DNA of 50,176 nt from Brevinema_A sp051649605 (GCA_051649605.1 JBOFHK010000016.1:1-50176); one strand, 5' to 3'. Positions 1-8,324 are shown, counted from the stretch's first letter. Translations and numbers: made by a program. The notes: generated by a model from the letters alone, not told the origin.

Positions 1-1
1 G

Positions 2-328
2 GGTATTTGTGCGATGTTTGTAGGATTTGCAACGAATACACCTCTTACAATAGAGCAGCAGTTTCTTACGATTATTACGGCGAGTTTGGCAGCCATAGGG
101 ACAGCGGGAGTTCCAGGAGCGGGAGCTATTATGCTCTTATTCGTTTTTGAAACCATCGGTCTTAAAATGACAGAAGGGTCGCCGGTAGCCTTGGCTTATG
201 CGATGATCCTTGGAGTGGATGCGATCCTTGATATGGGGCAAACGGCACTTAATGTCGGTGGAGATTTAGTTTGTACATCGGTTATTGCTAAATCAGAAAA
301 TGAATTAGACGAAAGTCAGTGGAAATAA
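2..328 (+). CDS. Dicarboxylate/amino acid:cation symporter, C-terminal part (cut by window edge)
   Basis: This is the C-terminal 108 codons of a DAACS-family (GltPh/EAAT-like) Na+ or H+ coupled transporter of the inner membrane. The HP2 hairpin is visible as GTAGVPGAGA. It is followed by the TM8 substrate/sodium site VDAILDMGQTALNVGGD. Compared with the well-studied archaeal GltPh, the aspartates equivalent to D390, D394 and D405 and the asparagine N401 are kept, but the arginine R397 that binds the side-chain carboxylate is glutamine here (codon 239-241). This suggests that neutral rather than acidic amino acids are carried. The 5' part lies outside the window. An alanine dehydrogenase and an aminotransferase follow on the same strand, which fits uptake and breakdown of an amino acid such as alanine or serine. 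The family is certain; the substrate is inferred. Confidence 0.9.
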   Translation, partial: GICAMFVGFATNTPLTIEQQFLTIITASLAAIGTAGVPGAGAIMLLFVFETIGLKMTEGSPVALAYAMILGVDAILDMGQTALNVGGDLVCTSVIAKSENELDESQWK

Positions 329-371
329 ATAGGATGATAAAATTAATTAGTAAATGCTTATATGCTCCTAT

Positions 372-400
372 TTGATAAGTATATGAGATAGACATATAAT
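372..400 (+). promoter_or_regulatory. Promoter of the ald operon
   Basis: TTGATA at 372-377 and TATAAT at 395-400 are separated by exactly 17 bp. Transcription would start near 407, just before the AGGAGG ribosome site at 415-420 of the alanine dehydrogenase gene. So ald can be transcribed independently of the symporter. Confidence 0.65.
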
Positions 401-425
401 AATTATATAATTTAGGAGGAATCAA

Positions 426-1538
426 ATGATATTAGGTTGCCCAAAAGAGATTAAAGTTCATGAATATAGAGTGGGGTTAACCCCATCTAATGTTAAAGAC
501 TACACAAACGCAGGTCATATAGTATATATCGAAGAAAAAGCAGGGGAAGCGATCAGTTTTACTGATCAGATGTATAAAGATGCGGGGGCGATTATCAGCT
601 CTAAAAAAGAAGTTTTTGAAAAAGCGGAAATGATTATCAAAGTCAAAGAACCGATCCCATCAGAATATGAGTATTTCAAAGAAAATTCTTATCTTTATAC
701 TTATCTTCATCTCGCAGCTGATGAAACATTAACCAAAATGCTCCTTGAGAAAAAAATTAATACTATTGCTTATGAAACAATTAAATTACCAAATAATTCT
801 CTTCCTTGTTTATCGCCTATGAGTGCTATTGCAGGGCGATTGGCAGTACAAGAAGGAGCAAAATATATCGAAAAAACCTATGGGGGATTAGGTGTTCTTT
901 TGGGCGGTATTGCAGGAATCCCTAAATCCCATGTGGTAATTATTGGAGCTGGGGTTGTTGGTATTAATGCTGCACAGATTGCTATAGGTATGGGAGCTAG
1001 AGTTACGATTTTGGATACTAGTGCCGAAAGACTAGCTTACATCGACCAAATCTTTGGAATGCAAATAGAAACACTAATCAGTACTCGTGGAACCTTAGAA
1101 GATTTGTTACCTCATGCGGATATTATTATTGGAGCGGTCTTAATTCCTGGGGCGAAAGCACCAAAACTGATCACCAAATCCGATCTGAGCAAAATGAAAA
1201 ATGGTGCTGTTATTGTTGATGTTGCTATTGATCAAGGTGGTTGTTTTGAAACTTCTAAAGCAACCACCCATAGTGAGCCTATTTATACGATTGATGGAGT
1301 TATTCATTACTGTGTTGCGAATATGCCAGGAGCCGTGGCTCGTTCTTCTACACTCGCCTTAACCAATGCGACCTTGCCTTTTGGTTTGATCATTACTCAA
1401 AAAGGTTTTAAAATGGCTTGTCAAGAAAATCCAGCGATCAGAGAAGGATTAAATACTTTTAACGGCTATTGTACGTATAAAGGTGTTGCTGATGCTTTTT
1501 CTATTCCTTACGTTACGCCAGAAAAAGCATTTGGTTAA
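426..1538 (+). CDS. ald: Alanine dehydrogenase
   Basis: The gene encodes 370 residues, the normal length for NAD-dependent L-alanine dehydrogenase, which interconverts alanine with pyruvate and ammonia in the cytoplasm. The N-terminus CPKEIKVHEYRVGLTP is typical. The pyruvate-binding lysine lies in IIKVKEP (K72/K74) and the catalytic histidine in YTYLHLAAD (H95). The Rossmann NAD-binding loop is VVIIGAGVVGINAA near residue 170-185, and the conserved aspartate stretch VIVDVAIDQGG is near residue 262-272. A very strong AGGAGG ribosome site precedes the ATG. It sits between an amino-acid symporter and an aminotransferase, so it probably deaminates imported or transaminated alanine, feeding pyruvate to fermentation. 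Confidence 0.95.
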   Translation: MILGCPKEIKVHEYRVGLTPSNVKDYTNAGHIVYIEEKAGEAISFTDQMYKDAGAIISSKKEVFEKAEMIIKVKEPIPSEYEYFKENSYLYTYLHLAADETLTKMLLEKKINTIAYETIKLPNNSLPCLSPMSAIAGRLAVQEGAKYIEKTYGGLGVLLGGIAGIPKSHVVIIGAGVVGINAAQIAIGMGARVTILDTSAERLAYIDQIFGMQIETLISTRGTLEDLLPHADIIIGAVLIPGAKAPKLITKSDLSKMKNGAVIVDVAIDQGGCFETSKATTHSEPIYTIDGVIHYCVANMPGAVARSSTLALTNATLPFGLIITQKGFKMACQENPAIREGLNTFNGYCTYKGVADAFSIPYVTPEKAFG

Positions 1539-1576
1539 ATTATTTTTACATTAAAACAAATACAAAAGGATCTCTT

Positions 1577-2791
1577 ATGAAATTATCAAATAGAATTAAC
1601 AATCTCAAAACTTCTCCTGTACGTAAGTTATTACCATTTGCTGATATAGCAAAAAAAAAGGGACGTGATATTATCCACCTTAATATTGGTCAACCTGATG
1701 TTGAAACTCCAGTAATATTTTTTGAAGCTATCCAAAACTGGGTGAAAAATAAAAAAGTACTTTCTTACGAACATTCTGCTGGTTTAAAAGAATTACGTGA
1801 AGAAATTGTTCGATATTTTGAGAGACTAAATATTAGTTATCATGTTGATGATGTGATGATTGTTAATGGTGGAAGTGAAGCTTTTCAATTTATTCTGATG
1901 AGCCTTTTTGATGAGGGAGATGAGATTCTAGTACCAGAACCGTATTATGCTAACTATCAAAGTTTTTATTCCACTTTAGGTATTAAGGTACGTCCTATTC
2001 ATACGAGGGCGGAAGATGGATTTCATTTGCCGTCTTTAGCTGAAATGGAAAGATCTATCACTCCCAAAGTTAAGGCAATTATGTTCTCTACTCCTGCAAA
2101 TCCGACGGGTACGGTTTACACCAAAGAAGAAATGGATCGTATTGCGGTACTTGCTGAAAAATACGATCTGACGATTATTTCTGATGAGGTATATCGTGAG
2201 TTTTCCTATGGTGATGTGAGAGCGATTAGTTTTGGAGAATATCCAGAACTGGCTCAGCGAACGGTTATTATTGATTCAGTATCTAAACGTTTCTCCGCTT
2301 GTGGAGCAAGAATCGGCTGTGTGGTGAGTAAAAATAAAGATTTTATTGATGCCATTTATCGTCAATGTCAGGCACGTCTTGCCTCTTCTACTTTGGATAT
2401 GGTGGGATCTCAGGCTTTATACACTTTAAACCCTGATTTTTTCATCCCTATTCGTCAAGAATATATGGAACGTCGTGATGTTTTATTTGAAGAACTAGCA
2501 AAAATAGATGGTGTGTTTGCTCGTAAACCAGAGGGAGCGTTCTATTGTTTGGTGGGTCTTCCTGTGGAAAATGCCGAGCATTTTTCTTCATGGCTTTTGA
2601 GTGAGTTTGAAGTAAATAACGAAACGGTGATGGTTGCACCAGCAGAAGGGTTTTATTCGACAGATAATCTTGGCAAAAATGAAATTCGGATTTGTTATGC
2701 CCTTGAAAAAAATGTCCTTCGTAGGGCGATGTATATTATCAAGGAAGCCCTCGAAGCTTATGCTACAATCCCAAATAAACCTAAGAATTAA
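1577..2791 (+). CDS. Class I/II PLP-dependent aminotransferase (aspartate aminotransferase-like)
   Basis: A 404-residue fold-type I aminotransferase. Visible motifs are the substrate-arm LNIGQPDVETP (residues 35-45), NGGSEAF (97-103) for phosphate binding, STPANPTG (171-178), SDEVYREF (202-209) and the PLP-lysine region DSVSKRFSACGARIG with K237. AAGGA precedes the ATG, and the gene lies 38 bp after ald, so the two are probably one operon. A transaminase paired with alanine dehydrogenase can drain amino groups from several amino acids through alanine to ammonia. The exact amino donor cannot be read from the sequence; alanine, aspartate or a broad range are all possible. Confidence 0.9.
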   Translation: MKLSNRINNLKTSPVRKLLPFADIAKKKGRDIIHLNIGQPDVETPVIFFEAIQNWVKNKKVLSYEHSAGLKELREEIVRYFERLNISYHVDDVMIVNGGSEAFQFILMSLFDEGDEILVPEPYYANYQSFYSTLGIKVRPIHTRAEDGFHLPSLAEMERSITPKVKAIMFSTPANPTGTVYTKEEMDRIAVLAEKYDLTIISDEVYREFSYGDVRAISFGEYPELAQRTVIIDSVSKRFSACGARIGCVVSKNKDFIDAIYRQCQARLASSTLDMVGSQALYTLNPDFFIPIRQEYMERRDVLFEELAKIDGVFARKPEGAFYCLVGLPVENAEHFSSWLLSEFEVNNETVMVAPAEGFYSTDNLGKNEIRICYALEKNVLRRAMYIIKEALEAYATIPNKPKN

Positions 2792-2908
2792 TTAACGAAT
2801 AATAAGTAAAAAATAAATCCTGTAATTCTAAAAATCTTCGATCCCAGTATATAGTAGAAAATTATTATCGGTGAAGGCTCGAGAGGTGATAATATGGTTA
2901 TTTTTTTG

Positions 2909-3637
2909 TTAAAGAGAGCGATAGTATCTATCAAATAGTTTTTCGTTATATTCGTCAGCTCCATCGAGATTAGAGCTTTTAAATACAGGGGGATTTTTTC
3001 CTTGTTCGACCATTTTACTCACAATACCTGTAATAATCGCTTGGGCAATTACCAATCCTGTTATATCGGACGTTGCTCCTACAGGAATATCGAATCCTTC
3101 TATATAAAATGACGCATCTCCCTTATCCGCTCTGTTGTCGATAGTAATATCAGCGATCTCGTACATTTTTTTCCCACTTATATGACGAGAATCACTTGAT
3201 TGAGAATGTTTTATTGATGTTAAGGCGATGACAAATACTCCCATTTTTTTGGCTTCTAAACACATCTCCACAGGTACATTGTTTCTTCCTGAGTTTGATA
3301 CTACCATAAGTACATCACCTTTTGACACTTGGTAGAGCTTTAAAAGAGCCTGTGAGTAGCCATTGAGACGTTCTAAATAAGTACTTTTATTAGGCATTTC
3401 ATGGAGCATTAATTCTGGTGGTAAAATGGCTTTGACCAAAGCAAGACCACCTGCCCGAATATATATTTCTTCGGCGACCATATGAGAATGTCCCGAACCA
3501 AACACATAAAAAGAGCCTCCACTATTACAAGAATTGACAATGGCTTCTATCGATTTTTTGATATTGGAGCTTTGTGTTTGCTCTACTTGCTCAATTTTAT
3601 CTAGTGCAAATTTAAAATATTTTTTAACAGTAGTCAT
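2909..3637 (-). CDS. SIS-domain sugar-phosphate binding protein (UPF0309-like)
   Basis: 242 residues with a single SIS (sugar isomerase) fold. FGSGHSHMVAEEI is near residue 47-59, and the phosphate-binding SNSGRN loop is near residue 114-119. SIS proteins bind phosphosugars and act as isomerases, deaminases or sensors; this single-domain type resembles UPF0309 proteins of unknown activity. It is the last gene of a seven-gene minus-strand operon, and its ATG overlaps the stop of the ceramidase-like gene by 4 bp, so the two are translationally coupled. By analogy with amino-sugar operons carrying SIS deaminase/isomerases, it may act on the PTS product after the hydrolase has worked. The fold is secure; the reaction is inferred. 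Confidence 0.85.
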   Translation of the reverse strand: MTTVKKYFKFALDKIEQVEQTQSSNIKKSIEAIVNSCNSGGSFYVFGSGHSHMVAEEIYIRAGGLALVKAILPPELMLHEMPNKSTYLERLNGYSQALLKLYQVSKGDVLMVVSNSGRNNVPVEMCLEAKKMGVFVIALTSIKHSQSSDSRHISGKKMYEIADITIDNRADKGDASFYIEGFDIPVGATSDITGLVIAQAIITGIVSKMVEQGKNPPVFKSSNLDGADEYNEKLFDRYYRSL

Positions 3638-4923
3638 TTTTGATCTCCCATAATAAGATTTTCTATGTATTGCATTAGTTGCTCTCCCACCCCTTTTTTA
3701 TAGGGACTTGATAATACTTCATAATTTTCTGTTTGATAAGCTTCAGCATCGGGAAGGTATCCTGCGTATCCATTGGAAAATCCGAAAAAAAGAGTATTAG
3801 GATATTTTTTTTTGATCCCTTTAGACAGTAGAGAATAGGTTTCCGTTGGTAGAAAGATAATGTTTAATTGATTTAAAATAAGGATACTCACTGGTATTGT
3901 AATGGAAGAGATTCCTTGGAATCGTTCGGTAAGAGATAAGTTACTTTGAGCTCCTTCTCTATAGGATTGTATGATCCTTTTTTCTATCCGAGACAACAAA
4001 GGATTTTGCTCTGCTTCCAGCCAATCCTTTGTTACCTGTTTGAGTTTAGCTTGAGCAATAGGTAAAGGATCAAGATTTTTTGTTGATAAAGAATATTTTT
4101 TTTCTTTAGTTTTTAAGATTGATAGGTATTCTCTTTTTTTACTTTTTTTAAGTAGTATTTGAATAGAATTGATAATCATGTCCCCCAATCGTTCGATTTC
4201 TGAAAATGTTGCTGATTTTTTGGTAAATCGGGTGCTAATATCACCGCAACTACCATTAAAAAAAATAGATAGGGAACATAGATTTTTATTTTCTAAATGG
4301 TGAGAAATATAGCCTGGAAATTCAGCACTCATAAAAAAATTTTCGTGATTTAAAATGGTAGGGTGGCAAGCAAAATTGTATAGAAGGAGTGTTCGTTTGT
4401 CATCGAAATCTATTTTAATAAGGTCTAAACTATGATCAATCTCTCTTATCATTTCGTTCCTATTGCTACACACTCCATCAGGAAGGACACCGTGAAGATA
4501 TTCAATCTGCCCCGCGGAAGCATTCCTTAATGATTCTTGGATGCAGATAGTGATTTTTTCTAAGTAACATTTAATTACCGTATGATCAATCTTCCCAAAA
4601 GTGCTTTGTTGCCCATGAAGAAAGCCTTTTTGTGTATTAATAATCCCTCCAGGAGCAGAATGAGTATGTGTTGTCGATATAAAAACGTGGTCTATTCCTA
4701 GAGGTTTGATATGTTTTTTGACGCGATCGACAAATTCTTCATCCACACAGAGTAAATCCATTTGGATTAAGGCGACATGTTTTTTGTCTAAAGAAAATAC
4801 GACGGTTCTTATGAATAGATCGTCATGAATTCCTTGAGATTTCCGATTGACGTTGTAGCCGATAAGAGGTACAGGTTTTGTAGGGGTAATCTTTGTTTTA
4901 AAAAATCCAATAATTGCTTCCAT
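3634..4923 (-). CDS. Neutral/alkaline ceramidase-like hydrolase in a PTS operon
   Basis: 429 residues resembling the N-terminal catalytic domain of neutral ceramidases (PF04734 type), zinc amidases that cleave N-acyl bonds. The zinc-ligand motif STTHTHSAPG is near residue 83-92, a further histidine lies in NFACHPT near 183-189, and NGSCGDIS near 224-231 corresponds to the family's active-site segment. There is no signal peptide or lipobox, so the protein is probably cytoplasmic, unlike secreted ceramidases. The C-terminal immunoglobulin-like domain of true ceramidases also seems to be absent. The gene lies between EIID (5 bp away) and a SIS protein (4 bp overlap). A plausible job is removing an N-acyl group from a phosphorylated amino sugar. 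Superfamily membership is fairly sure; the substrate is a guess. Confidence 0.75.
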   Translation of the reverse strand: MEAIIGFFKTKITPTKPVPLIGYNVNRKSQGIHDDLFIRTVVFSLDKKHVALIQMDLLCVDEEFVDRVKKHIKPLGIDHVFISTTHTHSAPGGIINTQKGFLHGQQSTFGKIDHTVIKCYLEKITICIQESLRNASAGQIEYLHGVLPDGVCSNRNEMIREIDHSLDLIKIDFDDKRTLLLYNFACHPTILNHENFFMSAEFPGYISHHLENKNLCSLSIFFNGSCGDISTRFTKKSATFSEIERLGDMIINSIQILLKKSKKREYLSILKTKEKKYSLSTKNLDPLPIAQAKLKQVTKDWLEAEQNPLLSRIEKRIIQSYREGAQSNLSLTERFQGISSITIPVSILILNQLNIIFLPTETYSLLSKGIKKKYPNTLFFGFSNGYAGYLPDAEAYQTENYEVLSSPYKKGVGEQLMQYIENLIMGDQK

Positions 4924-4928
4924 TGTTG

Positions 4929-5726
4929 TTACCCAATAATCCCTAAACTAGTACCTACAATAGAAAGAACAATAAGAGCTAATAAGATTAATAAAGTGTT
5001 TGTTCCTTTTTTTATCAGAGAATAGCAAGTTAAAACGAGTAATATCGGCAATAGATTTGGAAAAATGCCATCTAAAATTTCTTGGATTACGATTTTTAGT
5101 TCATCGACTTGAATTATATAAGGCACGTTTAGAGTTACCATTTGGGGAACGAGACCTCCAATAAGTACTAATCCCAGAATATTAGCAATTTGTGTATAGC
5201 GTTGGATTTGATTTTTATTCTCAGATTTATTTAAAAATTCAACTCCCTTTGAATAAGCTTCCCTAATGCCATAATATTTGATACCCATATTTAAAATATT
5301 GAAGGCAATAAAACCAAGAATTAACCCAATAGGATTCCCCTGAGCACCGAAGGATGCAGCGATAGACATACAAATTGGCATCCAAGTTAGCCAAACAATG
5401 CTATCTCCTAAACCCGAAAGAGGACCCATGAGAGAGACTTTCATTGCTGAGATAAATTCTTCACCTAGGTGCCCTTCCTTTTCTTCGAGGGCAATAGTGA
5501 TTCCTAAAATAGGAGCTGCAAAAGAAGGCATGACATTAAAAAACTTAAGATGGCGTTGCATTGCTTTAGTTCTATCTTCTTTGTTAGTATAAAGTTTTTG
5601 GAGAATAGGTTTTATCGAGAAGAGAAAAGCGAGAGATTGCATTCTTTCATAATTCCACGAAGCTTGCAGGAAATTCATTCGCCAAAAAACGGACATTAAA
5701 TCTTTTTTAGAAATTTTGTTTTTCAT
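4929..5726 (-). CDS. PTS mannose-family IID component
   Basis: 265 residues of the mannose/fructose/sorbose-family EIID membrane subunit, which together with IIC forms the sugar channel. Typical stretches are FWRMNFLQASWNYERMQ at the N-terminus (residues 13-29), MKVSLMGPLSGLGDSIVW near 91-108 and the hydrophobic C-terminal third. The start overlaps the IIC stop by 4 bp. All four proteins of this permease are encoded together, so the transporter appears complete. The substrate cannot be read, but relatives carry mannose, glucosamine, N-acetylgalactosamine or similar sugars, and the neighbouring SIS and ceramidase-like genes favour an amino sugar. Confidence 0.92.
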   Translation of the reverse strand: MKNKISKKDLMSVFWRMNFLQASWNYERMQSLAFLFSIKPILQKLYTNKEDRTKAMQRHLKFFNVMPSFAAPILGITIALEEKEGHLGEEFISAMKVSLMGPLSGLGDSIVWLTWMPICMSIAASFGAQGNPIGLILGFIAFNILNMGIKYYGIREAYSKGVEFLNKSENKNQIQRYTQIANILGLVLIGGLVPQMVTLNVPYIIQVDELKIVIQEILDGIFPNLLPILLVLTCYSLIKKGTNTLLILLALIVLSIVGTSLGIIG

Positions 5727-6487
5727 AGATCGTACTCCTCCGATGATTTAGTACTGATTTTAGAATTTTTTTGATCGAGAGAGTCCACGATGAGTGCGAC
5801 GATAAGTCCGATCATTGCTAATCCAATAGTGGGGATTTTTAAATAGACAGAACAGATAATCCCTAAAAGGAAATAAAACCATAAATGTTTATTCATCATT
5901 AATGAGAGTAACATTCCAAATCCTAGTGCTGGTAAAATCCCTCCAGCAACTTTTAATCCATTTAAGATTATATCGGGGGTGATGGTAAATGCTTGCTCTA
6001 CATATGATGCCCCGAAATAAATAGCGAGAAATACGGGGATCGCACGAGACAGCATAAAAGGGATTAAGCCCAATAGATGATAGAGATCAGGCGAATTTAG
6101 ATCACCTTTGAGGGCTGCTCTATCAGCACGGTGGGTGAGACCGATTGTGATTGTTCGTGCGAATATATCTAATTGCTGAACAACAACGGCAACGGGAACG
6201 GCAATTGCAACCCCAGCTACCGCACCTTTTCCAGAAATAATTCCCACAGAAGTGCCTAAAATAGCACCAGAAATTACATCTGGAGGAACGTATGCTCCAA
6301 TCCCCACAATCCCCAACCACATAAGTTCTAATGTTGCTCCAATTATTAATCCTTGGGTAGGATCGCCTAGTATTAATCCTGTAATTGTACTAGAAAAAAT
6401 AGGCCGCCATAATCCCAGCTGAAAACTGAATAGATCAAAGGTACAAATTGCAGCCCATAGGCTTATCATTATTGCTTCGATAAACAT
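5723..6487 (-). CDS. PTS mannose-family IIC component
   Basis: 254 residues with about seven hydrophobic membrane segments. The family-typical region FSSTITGLILGDPTQGLIIGATLELMWLGIVGIGAYVPPD spans roughly residues 30-70, with GDPTQG and LMWLG as the hallmarks. IIC forms the sugar-translocating part of the permease together with IID. A 4-bp overlap with the IID gene and a 12-bp gap after IIB show one operon. The stop is preceded by a short charged cytoplasmic tail (SLDQKNSKISTKSSEEYDL). An unrelated frame inside is a shadow. Confidence 0.92.
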   Translation of the reverse strand: MFIEAIMISLWAAICTFDLFSFQLGLWRPIFSSTITGLILGDPTQGLIIGATLELMWLGIVGIGAYVPPDVISGAILGTSVGIISGKGAVAGVAIAVPVAVVVQQLDIFARTITIGLTHRADRAALKGDLNSPDLYHLLGLIPFMLSRAIPVFLAIYFGASYVEQAFTITPDIILNGLKVAGGILPALGFGMLLSLMMNKHLWFYFLLGIICSVYLKIPTIGLAMIGLIVALIVDSLDQKNSKISTKSSEEYDL

Positions 6488-6499
6488 TTATTTACCCTC

Positions 6500-6979
6500 C
6501 TATGGTATACTGATATAATCTTGAATATAAGTGAGAGTATCGTTAGGTACCATTTGCACTTCTACACGAATATTTTTTTTCATAAGATTGATAAAGGCTT
6601 GTTTTTCTTCAGGAGAAATAGCAATTGCTTTAGTAAGCTTTTCTTTACCGTCTTCATATTTCATACCCCCAACATTAAGAAAAGGAATACTTACTCCCAT
6701 ATTAATACAAGACAATACGTCCATTGGGTTTGTAAAAATTAGGAGAGTTTTTCTTTTGATTTCTGTTTTATGGAAAATATCTGTAAATTCTTTGACTCCA
6801 AATACTTTAACGATTATATTTGAGGGAGCGGTTATTTCGATCACTTGAATTTGGGTTTTATTCTCTGCGATCTTATTATTGATAATGATAATTTGTTCGA
6901 TAGAAAAATTTTTTATCCATGTTGAGGCAACTTGTCCGTGGATTAATCGATCATCTATTCGTGCAAAGATAATACTCAT
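6500..6979 (-). CDS. PTS mannose-family IIB component
   Basis: 159 residues, the usual length for a cytoplasmic EIIB of the mannose family. The phosphorylated histidine is H14 in the signature ARIDDRLIHGQVASTW. IIB accepts phosphate from the EIIA encoded just upstream and passes it to the incoming sugar at IIC/IID. It is separated from IIA by 9 bp and from IIC by 12 bp. Its start has a GGAG-type ribosome site. Confidence 0.93.
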   Translation of the reverse strand: MSIIFARIDDRLIHGQVASTWIKNFSIEQIIIINNKIAENKTQIQVIEITAPSNIIVKVFGVKEFTDIFHKTEIKRKTLLIFTNPMDVLSCINMGVSIPFLNVGGMKYEDGKEKLTKAIAISPEEKQAFINLMKKNIRVEVQMVPNDTLTYIQDYISIP

Positions 6980-6988
6980 TTTGTTCTC

Positions 6989-7381
6989 CTAGTTTTCTAA
7001 AAATTTAATACTATCTTTTGAATCATGAACCAACTGTACTAATGATTCTCTGTTTATCTCATCAATTTCTAAAAGAGCGACAAGCATACTCATATTAAAA
7101 GAGGTAATCACTTCAATTTTTGGATTTTCCAAAAAAAGCATTGTTGAAGCGTTATGAGGCGTGCCTCCTAAAATATCACAAGCGATAAGTATTTTTTTGA
7201 TGGTTGGAGAGATAGTACTTATCATTATTCTAAGAATATGGGTAAATTCTTCTAAATTAACTTCTGGATGGAGGGAAAGGGTAGATATATAGGAACATTC
7301 GCCTGTTACCATCTCAAAACTTTTTAGTGTTTCTTTTGCCATATCTCCATGACTAACTAAAATGACGTGATAATTACGCAT
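6989..7381 (-). CDS. PTS mannose-family IIA component
   Basis: 130 residues of a cytoplasmic EIIA domain of the mannose family. The phosphorylated histidine is H11 in YHVILVSHGDMAK, and CDILGGTPHNAS near residue 60-72 is the usual partner motif. I place the start at the ATG at 7381, which has a GGAG site with 7-nt spacing; a TTG two codons upstream would extend the frame but has poorer spacing. The start lies inside the last codons of the regulator gene, so translation of the two is coupled. IIA receives phosphate from HPr. Confidence 0.9.
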   Translation of the reverse strand: MRNYHVILVSHGDMAKETLKSFEMVTGECSYISTLSLHPEVNLEEFTHILRIMISTISPTIKKILIACDILGGTPHNASTMLFLENPKIEVITSFNMSMLVALLEIDEINRESLVQLVHDSKDSIKFLEN

Positions 7382-8096
7382 GATCAAGCTCCGTATTGTT
7401 CAAAATAAATGAGATTTTAAATTTATGCCCGTTATAATAGGTTTCTTCATAAGAAATAATCTCATTATTTTGATCATAATTAGTGGCCTCTACTTTTAAA
7501 GCAATATCTTTTGATTTACCAAATAAAAATAAGGAAGCGTTATTCATAAGCATTGCTGTTGATACTTTTTGTTCTGACTGAGTAATCTGACGATGAAAGT
7601 TGTTTTTGAATACATGATATATAGAGGTATTTTCTAATTCTATGTGTTCAAATCCCTGAAATTTTTGATGAGATAAATAAATATAGTTTGCTTGAATGGG
7701 CTCGTCATTTATAGTTCGATACCGTTCGATGATGATAATATTATCGCTTTCTTGGATTCCTAGTTGAGAGGCAATATATTTAGGTGCTGGTTTGATTTCA
7801 ACCGAAATATGAGGATTTACTACTTTAAAGCCATTAGCAATCATATTGGTACTAAAACCTTTGAAGTTAGAAATCATTTCTATTTGAAAATAAGAAACAA
7901 AAACACCTCGATTTTTAATCTGAAATATACGTCCTTTACTAATTAATTCTCGAAGAATTTTTCTTATTGTCATCCGACTAACAGAAAATTCATTACAAAA
8001 AATTTGCTCTGTGGGTAATATTTCTCCTTTTTTATAAAAATCGTTTTTGATTCGGTCTTCAAGAATACTAATAATTTCTAAATATTTGGGAACCAT
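7374..8096 (-). CDS. GntR-family transcriptional regulator with UTRA domain
   Basis: 240 residues. An N-terminal winged helix-turn-helix (LPTEQIFCNEFSVSRMTIRKILRELISKGRIFQIKNRGVFV, residues 27-67) is followed by a UTRA effector domain of the HutC type. YRTINDEPI near residue 122-130 and the C-terminal EETYYNGHKFKISF are typical. Such regulators usually bind a phosphosugar and repress the neighbouring PTS operon. It is the first gene of the operon it probably controls. The ATG has AGGAGG 5 nt upstream, and directly before that lies a 29-bp perfect inverted repeat holding the promoter, the obvious site for autoregulation. Confidence 0.93.
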   Translation of the reverse strand: MVPKYLEIISILEDRIKNDFYKKGEILPTEQIFCNEFSVSRMTIRKILRELISKGRIFQIKNRGVFVSYFQIEMISNFKGFSTNMIANGFKVVNPHISVEIKPAPKYIASQLGIQESDNIIIIERYRTINDEPIQANYIYLSHQKFQGFEHIELENTSIYHVFKNNFHRQITQSEQKVSTAMLMNNASLFLFGKSKDIALKVEATNYDQNNEIISYEETYYNGHKFKISFILNNTELDHA

Positions 8097-8108
8097 TTTT
8101 CCTCCTTT

Positions 8109-8172
8109 GTATATCTATTGTAATATATATTGTATATTATAACATATACAATATATATTACAATAGATATAC
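8109..8172. repeat. 29-bp perfect inverted repeat, probable operator of the GntR/PTS operon
   Basis: Positions 8109-8137 and 8144-8172 are exact reverse complements, separated by 6 bp. Each arm carries ATTGTA twice in tandem, so the site contains nested ATTGTA...TACAAT pairs of the kind bound by GntR dimers. The predicted minus-strand promoter lies inside it. In RNA the downstream half alone would be present, so the repeat more likely acts as DNA than as a terminator. Confidence 0.75.
8136..8163 (-). promoter_or_regulatory. Promoter of the GntR/mannose-PTS operon, inside the inverted repeat
   Basis: On the minus strand TTGTAA (8163-8158) and TATAAT (8141-8136) are 16 bp apart. The -35 lies in one arm of the 29-bp repeat and the -10 spans its central spacer. 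Transcription would begin near 8129, about 33 nt before the regulator's ATG. A protein bound to the repeat would cover the promoter. Confidence 0.6.
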
Positions 8173-8226
8173 TGTTTTTTTTAAATATCATTCTATTTTG
8201 TTTGTATATAATAATATAACATTTTG

Positions 8227-8246
8227 ATTGTATAGGAAAGTACAAT
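8227..8246. promoter_or_regulatory. Second candidate GntR operator
   Basis: ATTGTA and TACAAT, the same half-sites found in the 29-bp repeat, occur here as an inverted pair with an 8-bp spacer, about 55 bp further into the gap between the two divergent operons. It could be an auxiliary site. Support is only the shared half-site. Confidence 0.35.
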
Positions 8247-8324
8247 TCAAAAATAATTTTTCCTTAGTGTTTGATGTCTAACTTGGGGTGATTTAGTAAT
8301 AGCTATCTTTTTTGTACTCTTAAG

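Noticed and set aside
2863..2908. Possible terminator after the aminotransferase gene (TATTATC...GATAATA followed by T-run)
   Set aside because: Only 7 A/T-rich pairs with an 18-nt loop; too weak to call, although the place and T-run would fit.
6123..6320. Cysteine-rich open frame on the minus strand
   Set aside because: It is a shifted frame of the PTS IIC gene, whose own frame carries clear family motifs.
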